From positions 12,214,840-12,278,839 of the forward strand of contig JAJEKV010000039.1 in the NCBI GenBank assembly GCA_021234155.1: a stretch of DNA of 64,000 bases, read 5' to 3'. The stretch comes from Isoetes taiwanensis. Its lineage: Eukaryota > Streptophyta > Lycopodiopsida > Isoetales > Isoetaceae. Positions 1-11,139 of the stretch are shown in pieces. Numbering within the stretch: the stretch's first letter is position 1; every line of letters starts with the position of its first letter. The translations under genes were made by a program, and so were the position numbers. The notes beneath the pieces were generated by a model, which had not been told where the DNA came from, did no database searches, and saw only the letters and a list, made by a program, of their open reading frames with translations.

Positions 1-1
1 G

Positions 2-229
2 CTAGCAGATAAAATTGATCTGGATGACAAACAAAAGATTGAAGAAGCATTGAAGGAAGCGACAGAGTGGTTGGATGATAACCAAAGTATCGGAAAGGAA
101 GATTTTGAAGAGAAATTGAAGGAGTTGGAGCATGTTTGTAACCCAGTAATAACTAAAATTTATGAGAAGACTGGCCGGGCAGACACCTCACATTCAGAGC
201 AAGAGGATGATGATCATTCTGAATTGTAA
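2..229 (+). CDS. BiP / ER Hsp70, C-terminal end (partial)
   Basis: This is the last 75 codons of an ER-lumenal Hsp70 chaperone (BiP/GRP78 family). It is open at the left edge of the window and ends at TAA 227-229. The reading shows the Hsp70 lid helices ([10 protein letters not shown], then [18 protein letters not shown]), which match the family C terminus, followed by a short acidic tail. The last four residues are HSEL, a variant of the HDEL/KDEL retrieval signal, which supports residence in the ER lumen. BiP folds and retains secretory proteins using ATP; the ATPase and substrate domains lie outside the window. No frame damage is seen, so this may be the 3' end of a functional gene. The only doubt is whether HSEL works as well as HDEL. 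Confidence 0.93.
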   Translation, partial: LADKIDLDDKQKIEEALKEATEWLDDNQSIGKEDFEEKLKELEHVCNPVITKIYEKTGRADTSHSEQEDDDHSEL

Positions 230-341
230 ACGTCCCAGCATCAGAAGCTGTTTTTTGTAAAATAATTCTTTGATTCGTTGCTCCCTTCACGGGGACCGAA
301 CTTGTAAATATGATTTTTGGCTCGGTATAGCTTACACTGAA

Positions 342-347
342 AATAAA
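342..347 (+). terminator. AATAAA polyadenylation signal candidate
   Basis: An AATAAA hexamer lies 113 bases after the BiP stop codon, in AT-rich 3' UTR-like sequence. The position is plausible for a plant near-upstream element, but the cleavage site itself cannot be read. Confidence 0.4.
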
Positions 348-689
348 AGCTACATTTTTGTTTTTGCAATTGTATTTGTTCAATTTCATTTGAAATAATC
401 ATAATTCTGGGCCATCTCGATAGGAGCAAATAGAATAGATCGGATTTGGCTGTAGAGCACATGGTTTCCTGCTATTGAATACAGTGTACTGAGTGAACAG
501 TACCACGGATGAGCATTGTTTTTTATTTGGTTTATTTTAAACCATTGCATAATGTTTGCACACTTATGCACTACCTTTGAAAAATAATTCGGATCATTGT
601 GACATACGATCATGCTCAGGTGACAATTTTGTAACAAAATAATATGTCAGGTTTAGTATCAAGAATGTGACTATTATTGGGGTGTGTCA

Positions 690-828
690 GGTGGTATTTG
701 TGTCGCAGAAAATAACGTTATATTTGACACTATACTCCTCCATTTGCATGTAGCAATTTGTGTCAGAGAAATTGACGTTATAATTGATACTATATAACCC
801 CAAAAAAAAAAAAAAAAAAAAAAAAAAA
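690..828. repeat. Two imperfect ~57 bp copies followed by poly(A)
   Basis: Two diverged direct copies begin near 697 and 757, both running from atttgtgtc through gacactata or a close variant. They are followed by 27 A residues (802-828). The A run could be the tail of a retroposed sequence on the plus strand; no body or target duplication could be identified. Confidence 0.45.
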
Positions 829-2890
829 TTCTCTTATACTATGCTCACACCAGGTCATGACCCCGTTCGTAATCCCTTTGATCTCTTGTTTGGGCCACAC
901 TGAAGTCTACCTCTTTTGCTTGGCTATGCCTCAGTACTTAGGTGTCAATGTAAACAAATAGTCATAGATACCTGAGTGCAACTGCCAAATTACTAAACCC
1001 TTTCCTTTTTTACGCTTTCTACCAATACTTCCAGGGTCTGTAGGATCTACATGATCCTTTACAGTTCGCTCTTCCCTCATCTAGTTTCCTTCCTCATGCC
1101 ATTAGTCTAATACATAGCATAAAAGCCACAATTTGCTAATGCATTCAATCTAACAAGCACTTCCAAGAAACCATGTCTTGATATGGCCACCAAATTGCAA
1201 AACTTAGCCAAACAAAACCATGTTAAAAAACAAAATCTGGAAATGCTTTAAGGCCCTAATACATAACTATTATTGAACAAAATCACCCTCGCCCCAATAC
1301 CAATTGATACGAATCTTTGCATTGACATGCGCTTCTGCTGTGATTACTTGCAAAACAAATTAAAACCACCATCAACAACAACTTTAGTGCACTTCACGAC
1401 CCAACAAAGCTCACACAATTCCCCTCAAGCTAACAAAAGCATCAAGCTCTATGAACACCAAAGAGAGTATCTCCACTTAGATTACACAACTAGCTTGGCT
1501 AGGCCATAGGAAAATATTGGCTTGCTCAAAAGTGTGTAGAGTAGGAAGATGGAAAAAAACATAGGAACTACCCCTTTATACCTCTTTACTTTTCTTGAAT
1601 ATATCGCAATTTGTAAAGAGTTAGAAAGTATGCAATCCCAATCTGAAACCTATAATTAATGGGCATTTCAACAAGCTAAGGATCACTTAGCGCCAAGAAA
1701 TAATTGTTCAAGATTTACCTTTTTTTACTCCAATATCCGTTAAGGCCCATGTGTTTTAATTAAACACCCATAGTACCTCCTGTGGGAGACTAGTCTTGCC
1801 TCTATTACCTAGGAGAGAACCTACTAGTGTACGAAATAGATGTAAAAAAATAATTTACTAAGTTTTGGAGCTAGTAAAATATTGTCATGGTTGGTGTTAT
1901 GTAATGCCAGTGTTACTGTTGTATAACAACCTTCATTAGCCGATCTAGTCCTCAATGTCCACACAGATGCTAATCATAGCCCAGTGGCATCAGTGACGTG
2001 GTACACACTTGACAAGACAAGGGGGCATGCCATAACAACTTTAGATAGCATCTGGCGCCATGCTCTCTCTACCCTATTGGCCACTTTCTCTCTCTAAGGC
2101 TGCCTTGCTTTCTGAAACTGTTTTCCGCCCCTAGCTCCTATATTGTCTTCAAGCCCATTCCAAAAATCTCCCCAGATCTTGTCCATTCCAAGCCCATTCC
2201 AAAAGAAGCGACAGCCAGAATCGAACCTCCCACCTATAGGATTGAACCCCCTCAACCCGCTCCCCTCCACCCCTTCCCTCCCCAACCTCGGTGCCAACCA
2301 CTAAGGGCGGACATCGTTTATGCTTTGCATTCATTCTTCGACTCCAAAGTAACCCTGAGAACTTGCAAAGCACCCTTTAGTACATACTCCAAACAACCAT
2401 GGCCAATTGTATAGCCTCTTGCCCCGACCCCCACTTGGAGGGAGTCATCCCCAAGCCCAAGCCCATGCCTAGGCCCAGGTCCGGACCCAGTCTAGTGCCC
2501 AGGCACACCCACAAACTATCGGTCCTGCGCATGACGAGCCCGCCTGGGAGAACCAACCAGACGTTAAGGACAAGGGTGACGCCTCTTCCATAAAGAGGGG
2601 GACGGGCCAAAGCTCAATTGACAAGGTTGGCCCTACAGGCTGTGGATAGTTTCTTAGGCTCCATGGTGAACCTAGAATCGGCAAAAACCTTGAAGGACAT
2701 CTCGGAGATGCAGTGCTGAGAAGGCATTTAGCGGTGAAGAAGGCAAGAGCTACGGGAGGTTGTCACCAAGCATGGCAAGGGCCTCCATGTAGAGGCACAT
2801 GAACAATTGTAGCGGTGTGCATGAGGTGACAAAGCAACAGTTGAGCTCTAGGCTTCGCAGAACAGGGGCCGCAATGCAGTCAGTCCCACA
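829..2890. other. No gene recognised
   Basis: About 2 kb without a supportable gene. Short open frames occur on both strands (for example 1273-1509 plus and 2094-2610 minus) but show no domain, no codon pattern and no splice context. The stretch at 2090-2600 is moderately GC-rich and proline/glycine-biased in translation, which is a composition effect. Confidence 0.5.
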
Positions 2891-2896
2891 TGCCCG

Positions 2897-3815
2897 AATA
2901 GTTTTTTATGTTTTTGTTTAAGGTCCATATTAGGAAGCCACCAGACAACCAAGTCTAGTAGACATCTACATATCCTATCCATATCGAATTGCGTTGAATG
3001 AACCATAGTGAACATATATCAACAGAAAGTTGAATGAACCATAGTGAACATATATCAACAGAAAATTCTACTACGTCGGGGTTCATCATTAATATAACCC
3101 CTAGCAACTCTTATCAAGAAATGACATCTAAGGCAAGGTTTGAACCCCTAACCCAAGTAAACAAATCTTAGACATCACTAGGTCTATACTAACTCGCCAC
3201 ACATTCGTTAAGCAAAACTTTTGTGATACATGCACACTTTGTAGACAGAGATATCTTCCGCCTTAGGAAGTCACGAGTATTTTTTATGTTTTTGTTTAAG
3301 GTCCATATTAGGTGACTTAACTTTTGTGATACATGCACACTTTGTAGACAGAGATATCTTCTGCCTTAGGAAGTCACGAGTATTTTTTATGTTTTTGTTT
3401 AAGCTCCATATTACGAAGTCACCAGACAGCCAAGTCTAGTAGACACCGACATATCCTATCCATATCGGGTTGCGCCGAATAGACCATAGTGAACATGTAT
3501 CAACAGAAAGTTTTACTATGTCGGGGTTCATCATAAATATATCCCCTAGCGACTCCCATCAAGAAATGACATCTAAGGCAGGGTTTGAACGCCTGACCAA
3601 AGTGCACAAATCTTAGCATCATTAAGTTTATGCCAAGTCGCCACATATCCGTTGAGCAAAATTTTTATGATACATGAATACTTTGTAGGCAGCGATATCT
3701 CCTGCCTTAGGAAGTCACGAGTATTTTTTATGTTTTTGTTTAAGGTCCATATTAGGAAGTTACCAGACTGCCAAGTCTAGTAGACATCTACATATCCTAT
3801 CCATATCGGGTGCTA
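2897..3815 (-). repeat. Tandem 340-370 bp repeats with tRNA-like B box (SINE-like)
   Basis: The phrase tttttatgtttttgtttaag recurs near 2905, 3279, 3388 and 3725. It marks unit spacings of about 371, 109 and 337 bp, so one unit is internally deleted. The first unit also carries a ~36 bp duplication (2991-3064). Read on the minus strand, the units contain GGTTCAAACC with a degenerate A-box-like stretch some 50 bases 5' of it, as in tRNA-derived SINEs. The second copy near 3570 has a mutated B box. No poly(A) tail or target duplication is evident, so a SINE origin is only a suggestion. Confidence 0.6.
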
Positions 3816-4590
3816 AGTCACTCCATAGCCCCCGTAGTCGGGTGGGTTCCTATGCATAGGTCGCAATTAATAAGAACTAAAGGGTCTAAACTAGGAGCAT
3901 CATCTAAATAATGGCCGCTAGGCTCTATCCCCCTTCCCAATACAAGATGAGCAAACATGATCAACCAGCATCATATATCCACATAACATGATAAATAATA
4001 AGAATAACATCTAATCCTAATCACATGCGTCTAACTTACAGTTAGGTCTCATTGATTAGGGCTTAAGATCTGACTGAAGGTTCTAGAATGTCTCTAATAG
4101 AGATACGAAATGTAATCCACCTGGAATTCTAACTTCTAGGATCTACAAAACACTTTACTTTAAATACCTGCTCCTGAGGAACTGCCTCCTGCGCCTAACA
4201 TCTTCATGATCTTTAAAGGATTCGAAGTAGATCACACGCCTTTCGATGCGCAAACGCTCTGGGGGCTGCTGAGCTCGGCTATGCCACATCAGACAGTTCT
4301 CGAAACGGAGTTTCGAGCGCGAACAAGGTTCCAAGACTGTTGGAGCCAGAAAAATGGCCTAGTGTTAGGGTTTTTCCATTTATAGGTTAGGGTTCCATGT
4401 CATGCCACGTGGCTCCAATTGGGTGTGTCTGTGTGGCGAGTGCTCAATAGGATGAGGCCATGTGAAAAATGGTCCATCCCTAAGGTTGGCTAAGTTATGT
4501 GAATAACTTAGCCATGCTCCCTTCCACATCTATACGAAATACAAGGCTACTAAATTAGGCTTGTATGGTGACATCGCTTAGCAATGTACA
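3816..4590. other. No gene recognised
   Basis: This stretch lies between the tandem repeats and the Copia fragment. I see no coding frame with family resemblance. A search for the missing 3' LTR of the adjacent Copia element (TGGAGG...CAACA on the plus strand) found nothing convincing. Confidence 0.4.
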
Positions 4591-4593
4591 TAT

Positions 4594-6840
4594 TTATATC
4601 GTATATTTTAGGGGAACCTCACAATGCATCTTACCCAATTTCTTGGCCTGCTCCAAGGATACAGTGGCATAGGCTAGACATCTAAATGTCCTCAAGTGTG
4701 ACAGGTCTAGTTTTTCGCCATATAGAGCTTCATAAGATATCCTATGTGCAACAGTCCTAGTGGAAGCCCTGTTCACGATGTAGAGGCAGTACTAACAGCC
4801 TCAACCCAAACGGATTTTGGTACACTTGCATGAGCAGTCATAGATCTTGCCAAATCTAGGATGATGTGATTTCTTCTCTTAGCTACCCCATTTTGAGAGT
4901 GAGCATAGGGAACAATTAGCTCCCTTTCCATTCTTGAAGCATCTAGGAAGTCTAAAAAAACTTGAGACACATATTCTCTCCATTATCACTTCTAAAATGC
5001 TTAATGGTCATCTCAAAATTGTTATTAACCATTTGATAAAAGTTCTAAAATGATTCAAAAACTTGAGACTTATACATGAGAGGACATACCCAAGTGAAGC
5101 GAGAGAAATCATTAATTGCTTGACATGGAATAAAATAACGGCTAAGATTAGCCAAATGGCTATTTTGTAGCAAATTTCTATTTTGTAGAAATTTGCTTGG
5201 AGCCTCCTATGCTTTTGACCCTCATGTGATAAAGATCTCAGTGGATGAGTTCGAACGGTCTAGAGGCCCTGCGCTCAACAATTTTTGGATAGGGAACTTG
5301 GGATTGTTTGCCAAGAGAACAAGCATTGCAATGAAGATCCCGTGTTTTAAATTTGCCAAACCCCACACCATGTTTTTCTTGCGCAACATGTGGATGTATT
5401 TGCAATTGAAATGGCCTAACCTGTGGATGAGCGCATGATTCATAGCTTTAGCTTGTTCCAACTTATAAAGCCATCCTGCAAATTGCCATGTGTTAATTCT
5501 TGTGCTTCTGGATCACCCTTGAGATGTGCATCATAGATGACTGCTTTGCCACCTCCAAAAAGAATAAATCTATCAAATGAATCCATTTGCGAAATGGATA
5601 GTAAATTTGTTGCCAACTTAGGGATGTACATGACGTCTCTGATTGCTTTGAACATGCCATCACTAGATCCAAGGTGACTAGGTCTTTGCCTTGAATTGAA
5701 TGAGAGAAACATCCTCTAACTGGGCTCCCCGTTTTTGCTCCTTATGTAGATATTTGAAGACACTAGAATCTCCGAACATGTGATTTGTGGCACCTGAATC
5801 AAGTATCCAATGCTTCTGTGGTATGCCCTTGTGAGCTGCCATGCAAAGAAACTCTGCATCAGATTCTAAGATCTCAGTGTAAGCTGCCAAATTAGATCTT
5901 TCAGATTTTGATTTGCTCTGGGATGTTCTTGCCTTTCTTTTCTGGCATCCTTAGCATCCTTCTGTTGTTTAGCATGGCAATCCTTTGCAATATGCCCCAA
6001 CTTGTGACAGTAATAACATTCAATTGCTCTTCTATTTGAATTCCTTGTAAAAAATTTTGCTTTATTTTCTGAAACCAAATCCTTTTTCACCTAATATTCC
6101 AGCCTCATTACACTTGAGGGTCTTGATGTGGGACTCCTCTTGAATTAGCATTCCTTAACTTCAAGGAAATCAGGGTTTCTAGCAACCTGATTTGCGAAGA
6201 CACCATTTCGTACTCGAGAGGTAGATTAGCCAAAATGTATTAAATAAGATCCAAATCTTCTATCTTACCTCGTGCAGCAACAAGCTCTATTTTTAGAGCT
6301 TATATTCCTCCAAATATTCAGTCATATTTGAAGACGAAGTCACTAAAGTGCGCTCAATATTTTTCTTGATGACAAGCTGGGTTGAGAAACCTGTGTAGGA
6401 ATAAGAATTCTCCAAGTCTTTTCATGCTTCTTTGAAACTAGATAACGGCCTAAGCTTGATTCTTATAGAAGGGGATGCAAGGAGTTTAAGATAGGCTAGA
6501 GCTCACCTATCTAACTCAGTACTTGGCATCTTTCAAACAGAATCAAAAACAGCTCCAAGGTTGTTAATGAACATAAAATTCTCAAAGAAGTCTGCTCAAA
6601 CATACCAATTGCTTGGGGTGAGCATGGGATCTTTGAAAAATTTCAAAGGATCCATGAGATTCAAACTAAAGCCCCAAAAATGACCTACAGTAGCAAACAC
6701 TTGATTTGAGCTTTATCTAAAGACTCAAAAACGACCTACAACAGCAAACACTTGGCCTCCTATGATTCTGCTCCTCCTTGCAATAAAGTAGTGAGAACCC
6801 ACTCACTATTATAGATCAATTCTTATCTAAGCCAACCCTT
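4594..6840 (-). mobile_element. Copia retrotransposon body, truncated (gag-protease-integrase)
   Basis: Minus-strand remains of a Ty1/Copia polyprotein. In reading order they show a CCHC zinc knuckle (CYYCHKLGHIAKDC, near 6010), the aspartic protease core (ILDSGATNH, near 5790), a GAG-pre-integrase segment (HRLGHFNCKYIHMLRKKN, near 5400) and integrase pieces. The integrase pieces are DFSRFTW near 5100, RSDNGE near 4985 and PYAHSQNGVAKRRN near 4890. Several frameshifts and stops separate these blocks. Gag between 6100 and 6840 is degenerate. The homology stops near 4594 inside integrase, and no reverse transcriptase or RNase H is present, so more than half of pol is missing. The element cannot be autonomous. 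Confidence 0.9.
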
Positions 6841-6853
6841 GGCTCTGATACCA
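6841..6853 (-). other. Copia primer binding site
   Basis: On the minus strand this reads TGGTATCAGAGCC, the usual plant Copia primer binding site complementary to the 3' end of initiator methionine tRNA. It sits 3 bases inside the LTR boundary, as expected, and sets the orientation of the element. Confidence 0.85.
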
Positions 6854-6856
6854 TAT

Positions 6857-7075
6857 TGGAGGCTTAGGAGGAGAGAAAAATGGAAATGAGCCACTTACAT
6901 TTTCATGTTGATATTACACATATATAGTAGAGGCTGCCTACCTAACTTTGATGTGACCACCTAACTAGTCTAACATGTGACTTCACATGTGACCTTTGAA
7001 TTTTGGCCATTGACCATCAAATGCTGGACCCATGTGACATAACGTCCACATAGGGCTAAAAATGTTATTCCAACA
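6857..7075 (-). mobile_element. Copia 5' LTR (219 bp)
   Basis: The segment begins TGGAGG and ends CCAACA on the plus strand, so on the element's own strand it starts TGTTGG and ends in CA, the standard TG...CA LTR termini. It is directly followed in minus orientation by the primer binding site and gag. The length is short for an LTR but normal for Copia. The matching 3' LTR was not found, so the other end of the element has been deleted or lies under a rearrangement near 4.59 kb. Confidence 0.75.
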
Positions 7076-7150
7076 GATGTTAGTCACACTAGTCAGCAGC
7101 TCAGAATCCACACGCATAACTGCTATACCGCTTGCCCTGCAGTTTGCATC

Positions 7151-9509
7151 TGTGGAGGCGCTTGGCTTTAGCTACCGATTGATGTTCTTTTTGAGAAATT
7201 TGCAAGTTTCTTTTCAAGTGTTTTAGCAAGTTCTTGCGTTTATGTATATTTTCCGTTGTTATAGTGCGCTTGAGCTGTGTTTCTTACTATGCTTGAGCTT
7301 GTTTCTTGCTGCAGCTGAAAATCATATTCTTTTACCATGTTCTTGAAGATCTGCGGGAAGATGTGCCATGTTTTTGAAGGTTCACATGTGTAGGGAAGAA
7401 AGAGAAATGGAATTTGATTTCGTCTTTGAGACTGTAAATCTCGAAGATGTTAAGAAGCTTATGGATAGTGTGGCAAAGGAAGCTTGGCAACATAGATTTT
7501 ATTGAGGCAGATGCTAAGGATGATGAATGCCAGGAATTTATGGCTTTGGATGAGAGAATGTTGAAGGACATTTGGAGGAGATAAGTCACCTAGGGTAACT
7601 TAGTGGGCTAGAAATGATAAGTTGGTTGACATTTGTAACTTGGCTTTTCATTGTGGCTTTCCACAGGAATGGTATTTAAGCAAGGTGGTTCCTATTCATA
7701 AGTCCGGTGATAAAAACCAGGCAAGAAATTATCGGACAATTTTGGTTAGCAATGTATTTGCAAAACTCTTTGCAACTATGCTTGAGAGAAAGCTCTCTAA
7801 TTGGGCTGATGAGAAGAACGAGCGCGCTTATGGACAAGCAGGTTTTCGCCATGACCATTCCACTGTTGATCACTTAGTCACTTTAAGGGTGATTAATGAA
7901 AGCGCAAAGGGTACTAGACATAATCAGTTTTTGGCCTTCATTGATCTAGCAAAAGCTTTTGATAGAGTTGATCGAGGTGACTTGCAGAATAGGCTAGAGC
8001 TGCTACAAGTTCCTCCAGAACTCCAGCAGGCAGTTGCGCGTCTATACCAACAGGTACTCATTGAACTTTCATTTCCATTTAAAAGCACTGAACAGGTCCA
8101 GAGCACGATTGGGGTGAAACAGGGGTGCCCTTGTTCTCCCACTCTCTTTGGACTTTATATTGATGAACTTGAGGGGTGGCTTGCACGTATGGGAGGAGTT
8201 GGAGTCAATGTTGGTAGATATCTCATACAAGTTTTACTTTTTGCGGATGATATAGTTTTGATCTCTAGAATCTGCCTTTGGTCTCCAACATCATTTGGAT
8301 ACTCTTCAGGGATTTTGCGATCAAAAAGGTATGGCTATCAATGTTGCAAAATCTAAAGTCATGATAGTTGGCACAAAAAAAACTTTTCAATTTACCATTG
8401 GGGAATGTGAGTTAGAAACAGTGCATAGTTATAAATACCTTGGAATAGAGGTGGCAAATAATTATTCATGGAAGTCGGCAAATTTGAAAACGCGTGCTTA
8501 CGGTGGGCTAAGAACCCTTTATGGTATGTTCCATACTTGTCGTGTGAATAACTTGTGGCATTGGAAACTCGTGGAGATTACTTTATGATACTCAAGTGAA
8601 GGGGTCGTTTTATATGGTGTCCGGCTTGGGCCCCTCGGCTTGATCGGCAAAGCTGGGACAAGATTGAAAAGGTGCAGAAACGATTTCTCATGGAAGAGCT
8701 TGGAACTAAAATGCAAACTCCATACTGCATTATGCTTGCGGAAACTGGATTGATTCCCCTTGAAACTGAAGCTTTATGCCGTACTATTACATATGTAAAT
8801 CGGGTGAAGTTGCTCCCTTCAAATCGTCTCCCTTTCCAGGCTATGCAGCAATCCAAAGTACGAGGATGGTTCTCTCAAGTGATTCAATGGGCAGAAAAGT
8901 GGGGTGTAGATGATTCTGCTTGGCCGGAGTCAACCAAACTAAAAGAGGTACGCATGCAAATACTTCCAAAAGTCTTGGGCAAATTGTGGGATCCAAATGA
9001 TATTGCTGTGAAAAAGCTTTTTTATAAAGGTGAGATTAATAGTATGGCTGCATATGGAGAACAATCTTACTTGCTATCTAATATTAGCAGGAAAAATAGA
9101 ATCTTGATTTCTCAGCTACGAACTTCCTCTCATCATCTGCACATTGAGACGGGAAGGTGGTATGGAACTCCTCGACATACAAGGTACTGCCCGAGCTGTC
9201 TTGATCCTAAAATTGAGTCAGAGGTACATGCTTTTTTGGAGTGCCCTGCCTATGAACATATAAGAAGTAAGTATAACATTTCAGGATTCACATTGTCAGA
9301 GCTCTTTAATACGCCTCCAAATCTCCTTAGTTCATATCTCAAGGATGTTTGGAAGGAACGAGCTGACATAATGGAGTTGTTTGTTAATATGGAAATACTT
9401 GAAGCTACAGGTGCCTTTGTTTAAGCGCCTTGTGGACTATATATTTCTTGTACTATCTTCGCCATATGGACCTGAGGGTCTTAAATGGCGTGATTAATAT
9501 ATATTTATT
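7151..9509 (+). mobile_element. Non-LTR retrotransposon (LINE), 5'-truncated
   Basis: A plus-strand LINE whose body contains reverse transcriptase and a C-terminal zinc-binding domain. The left end abuts the Copia LTR at about 7076-7150, and its leader (7151-7475) is repeated in inverted orientation at 10833-11130. The right end is proposed near 9509, after ATATTTATTAAAAAAA, a LINE-like A-rich tail. The endonuclease and ORF1 are absent. Target duplications could not be fixed because the ends are uncertain. Confidence 0.8.
7622..9424 (+). pseudogene. LINE reverse transcriptase, frameshifted
   Basis: Encodes a LINE-type reverse transcriptase that would copy element RNA at the nicked target. 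The first frame (7622-8356) shows VVPIHKSGDKNQARNYRTI, AFIDLAKAFDRVDR (catalytic motif A), GVKQGCPCSPTLFGLYIDEL and LLFADDIVLIS (the FADD active site). A frameshift near 8270-8300 moves the reading to 8295-8588 (NVAKSKVMIV, YKYLGIEV), and another near 8590 moves it to 8672-9424. The last part ends with a CPSC...HAFLECPAYEH zinc-binding motif (near 9190-9255) of the zf-RVT kind found at the C terminus of plant LINEs. The catalytic aspartates are kept, so the breaks may be young or may be sequence errors. The N-terminal endonuclease is missing. Confidence 0.88.
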
Positions 9510-10830
9510 AAAAAAATTTGATAAATGGAGGGCATGGGTTGGAGAAGATATGTCTATTCCAATCGAAGGGATTCCCCATATTAAGTTTGATGGTTTGCTT
9601 TTGAGGATTATCAAAAGCATATTAAAATCCGCAAGGAGTTAAAGAGCTATTATCTTCTTTTAGAAGAATGAATTTGTATATTCTAGTGTAAACAAAAGTT
9701 TAGATGAGTTGTTATCTTCTATTAGAGAAGAATGAGGCCAAGATAGTATAATATTTGTAATGGTTTTGGCATTTATTTGCGAATACCATATTTTGATGAT
9801 GTTAACGAGCAGTTTTGGAAATTTGAAAGTCGGGGCTTAATTTATTTTGGTTTGTATTTTCCTCTGTAGATCGAAGCATACATGTGAAAGGTGGCCAGGG
9901 GGGTTTTTTGTTTTCTTTGTAGGGAAGGATTTAGTGCATGGAGGCTATGGCATGGATATGGTTATGTTTAGGGCCAAGTTATGTCTTTCGGAATTTTCAA
10001 GTTAGTTTTGGTCTTTGTTTATCTTATGTGGTTTTGTGTGCTTTGGTGCTGCAACATCTCTGTGGTCCTGTGGTTATCTTCTGCAGTTTTGCTTATGTCC
10101 TTGGATGTTGCAGCATTTGGAGCAGACCCTCTTTTATAGGTAAAATGTTAAAAAGAGCAGCAATGTCTAAGAAGTCTAAGGTGTCTTTTGAGGTTGATGT
10201 CCCTATAGATGACATCTTCTCTTTAGAAACATGAAGATTAAGAGGGGAAATGGAAAATGGGTTGATGAGGAGGAGGGAAGTTGCCTTCTTGATGTGAGCA
10301 TAATTTTGAGTTACGTTGGTATAGATCTCCCAATTAAAATGTTTGAACTTAGTGGAATTCATGTGCAACAAAATGTTGCAGAGCAGTTACTCTTGACAAA
10401 GGGTCTGAGATGGACCATTTGCATTGCCAAGGTCTTAAGGATGATTTTGAAGACACCTAGAGTCGTGAATTTTGTTGTCAAGAAGTTCTCTAGTTGAATT
10501 TCCTTGTGCATTTATTTCAGAGCATCGTATGAAGGCGGCATGGAGAATAACTTTGAACCTAGGCCATTCTATGTCAAATGGCATGCTTTATATCATATTT
10601 GGCATTCTGGCTGGGATATAGCATATGGAGTAGATCAGGAGGGCTAGAAGAGATACTATGATGACATATGTAGTCTTGATGATGAGGATGAGAGGTTTGT
10701 AGGCATTGAGGAAGCCGATTACAGGTCTGGCATGGTGGTAGGGTACAGTCAACCAGAGTTCATCCTATATAAATTATACCATGTTCATAGGATGAACTAA
10801 TATTTTCTTTGCTTTTTGCAAGTGTTTCAT
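9510..10830 (+). other. Repeat-derived sequence with unrecognised coding-like frame
   Basis: No known domain is seen. A plus-strand reading at 10231-10497 and another at about 10519-10797 (FYVKWHALYHIWHSGWDIAY, broken by one TAG near 10645) have a coding-like look, and they could be parts of one degraded protein. A block at 10051-10219 is repeated in inverted orientation at 11397-11577 (roughly 70-75% by eye), so this stretch is part of the same repeat family as the sequence beyond 11.1 kb. No function can be assigned. Confidence 0.4.
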
Positions 10831-10832
10831 AT

Positions 10833-11130
10833 TGCCACACTATCCATAAGCTTCTTAACATCTTCGATTTACAGTCTCATAAATAGAATCAAATTCCATT
10901 AATCTTTCTTTCCTACACATATGAACCTTCAAAAATACGATACATCTTTTCGCAGATCTTCAATAACATGGTAAAAGACTATGATTTCCAACTGCAACAA
11001 GAAATAAGCCCAAGCATAGCAAGAAACAGAGCTCAAGCACACTGGCCAAAACACATGAAAGGCAGCTGCAAATGGAGCAAATTCATCAAAAAGGACATCA
11101 ATCGATAGCTAAAGCCAAGTGCCTCCACAT
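10833..11130 (-). repeat. Inverted copy of the LINE leader
   Basis: The reverse complement of this segment matches 7151-7475 over its whole length at high identity. Shared landmarks are TGGAGGC.CTTGGCTTTAGC and GATGTTAAGAAGCTTATGGA. The copy at 7.15 kb has a few dozen extra bases. The inverted pair brackets about 3.4 kb containing the LINE. A second related block lies further out at 11397-11577, inverted relative to 10051-10219. Confidence 0.85.
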
Positions 11131-11139
11131 AAGCACCGC

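Noticed and set aside
3100-3240. Functional tRNA gene
   Set aside because: Only a B-box-like element and a weak A box are present; no cloverleaf can be formed.
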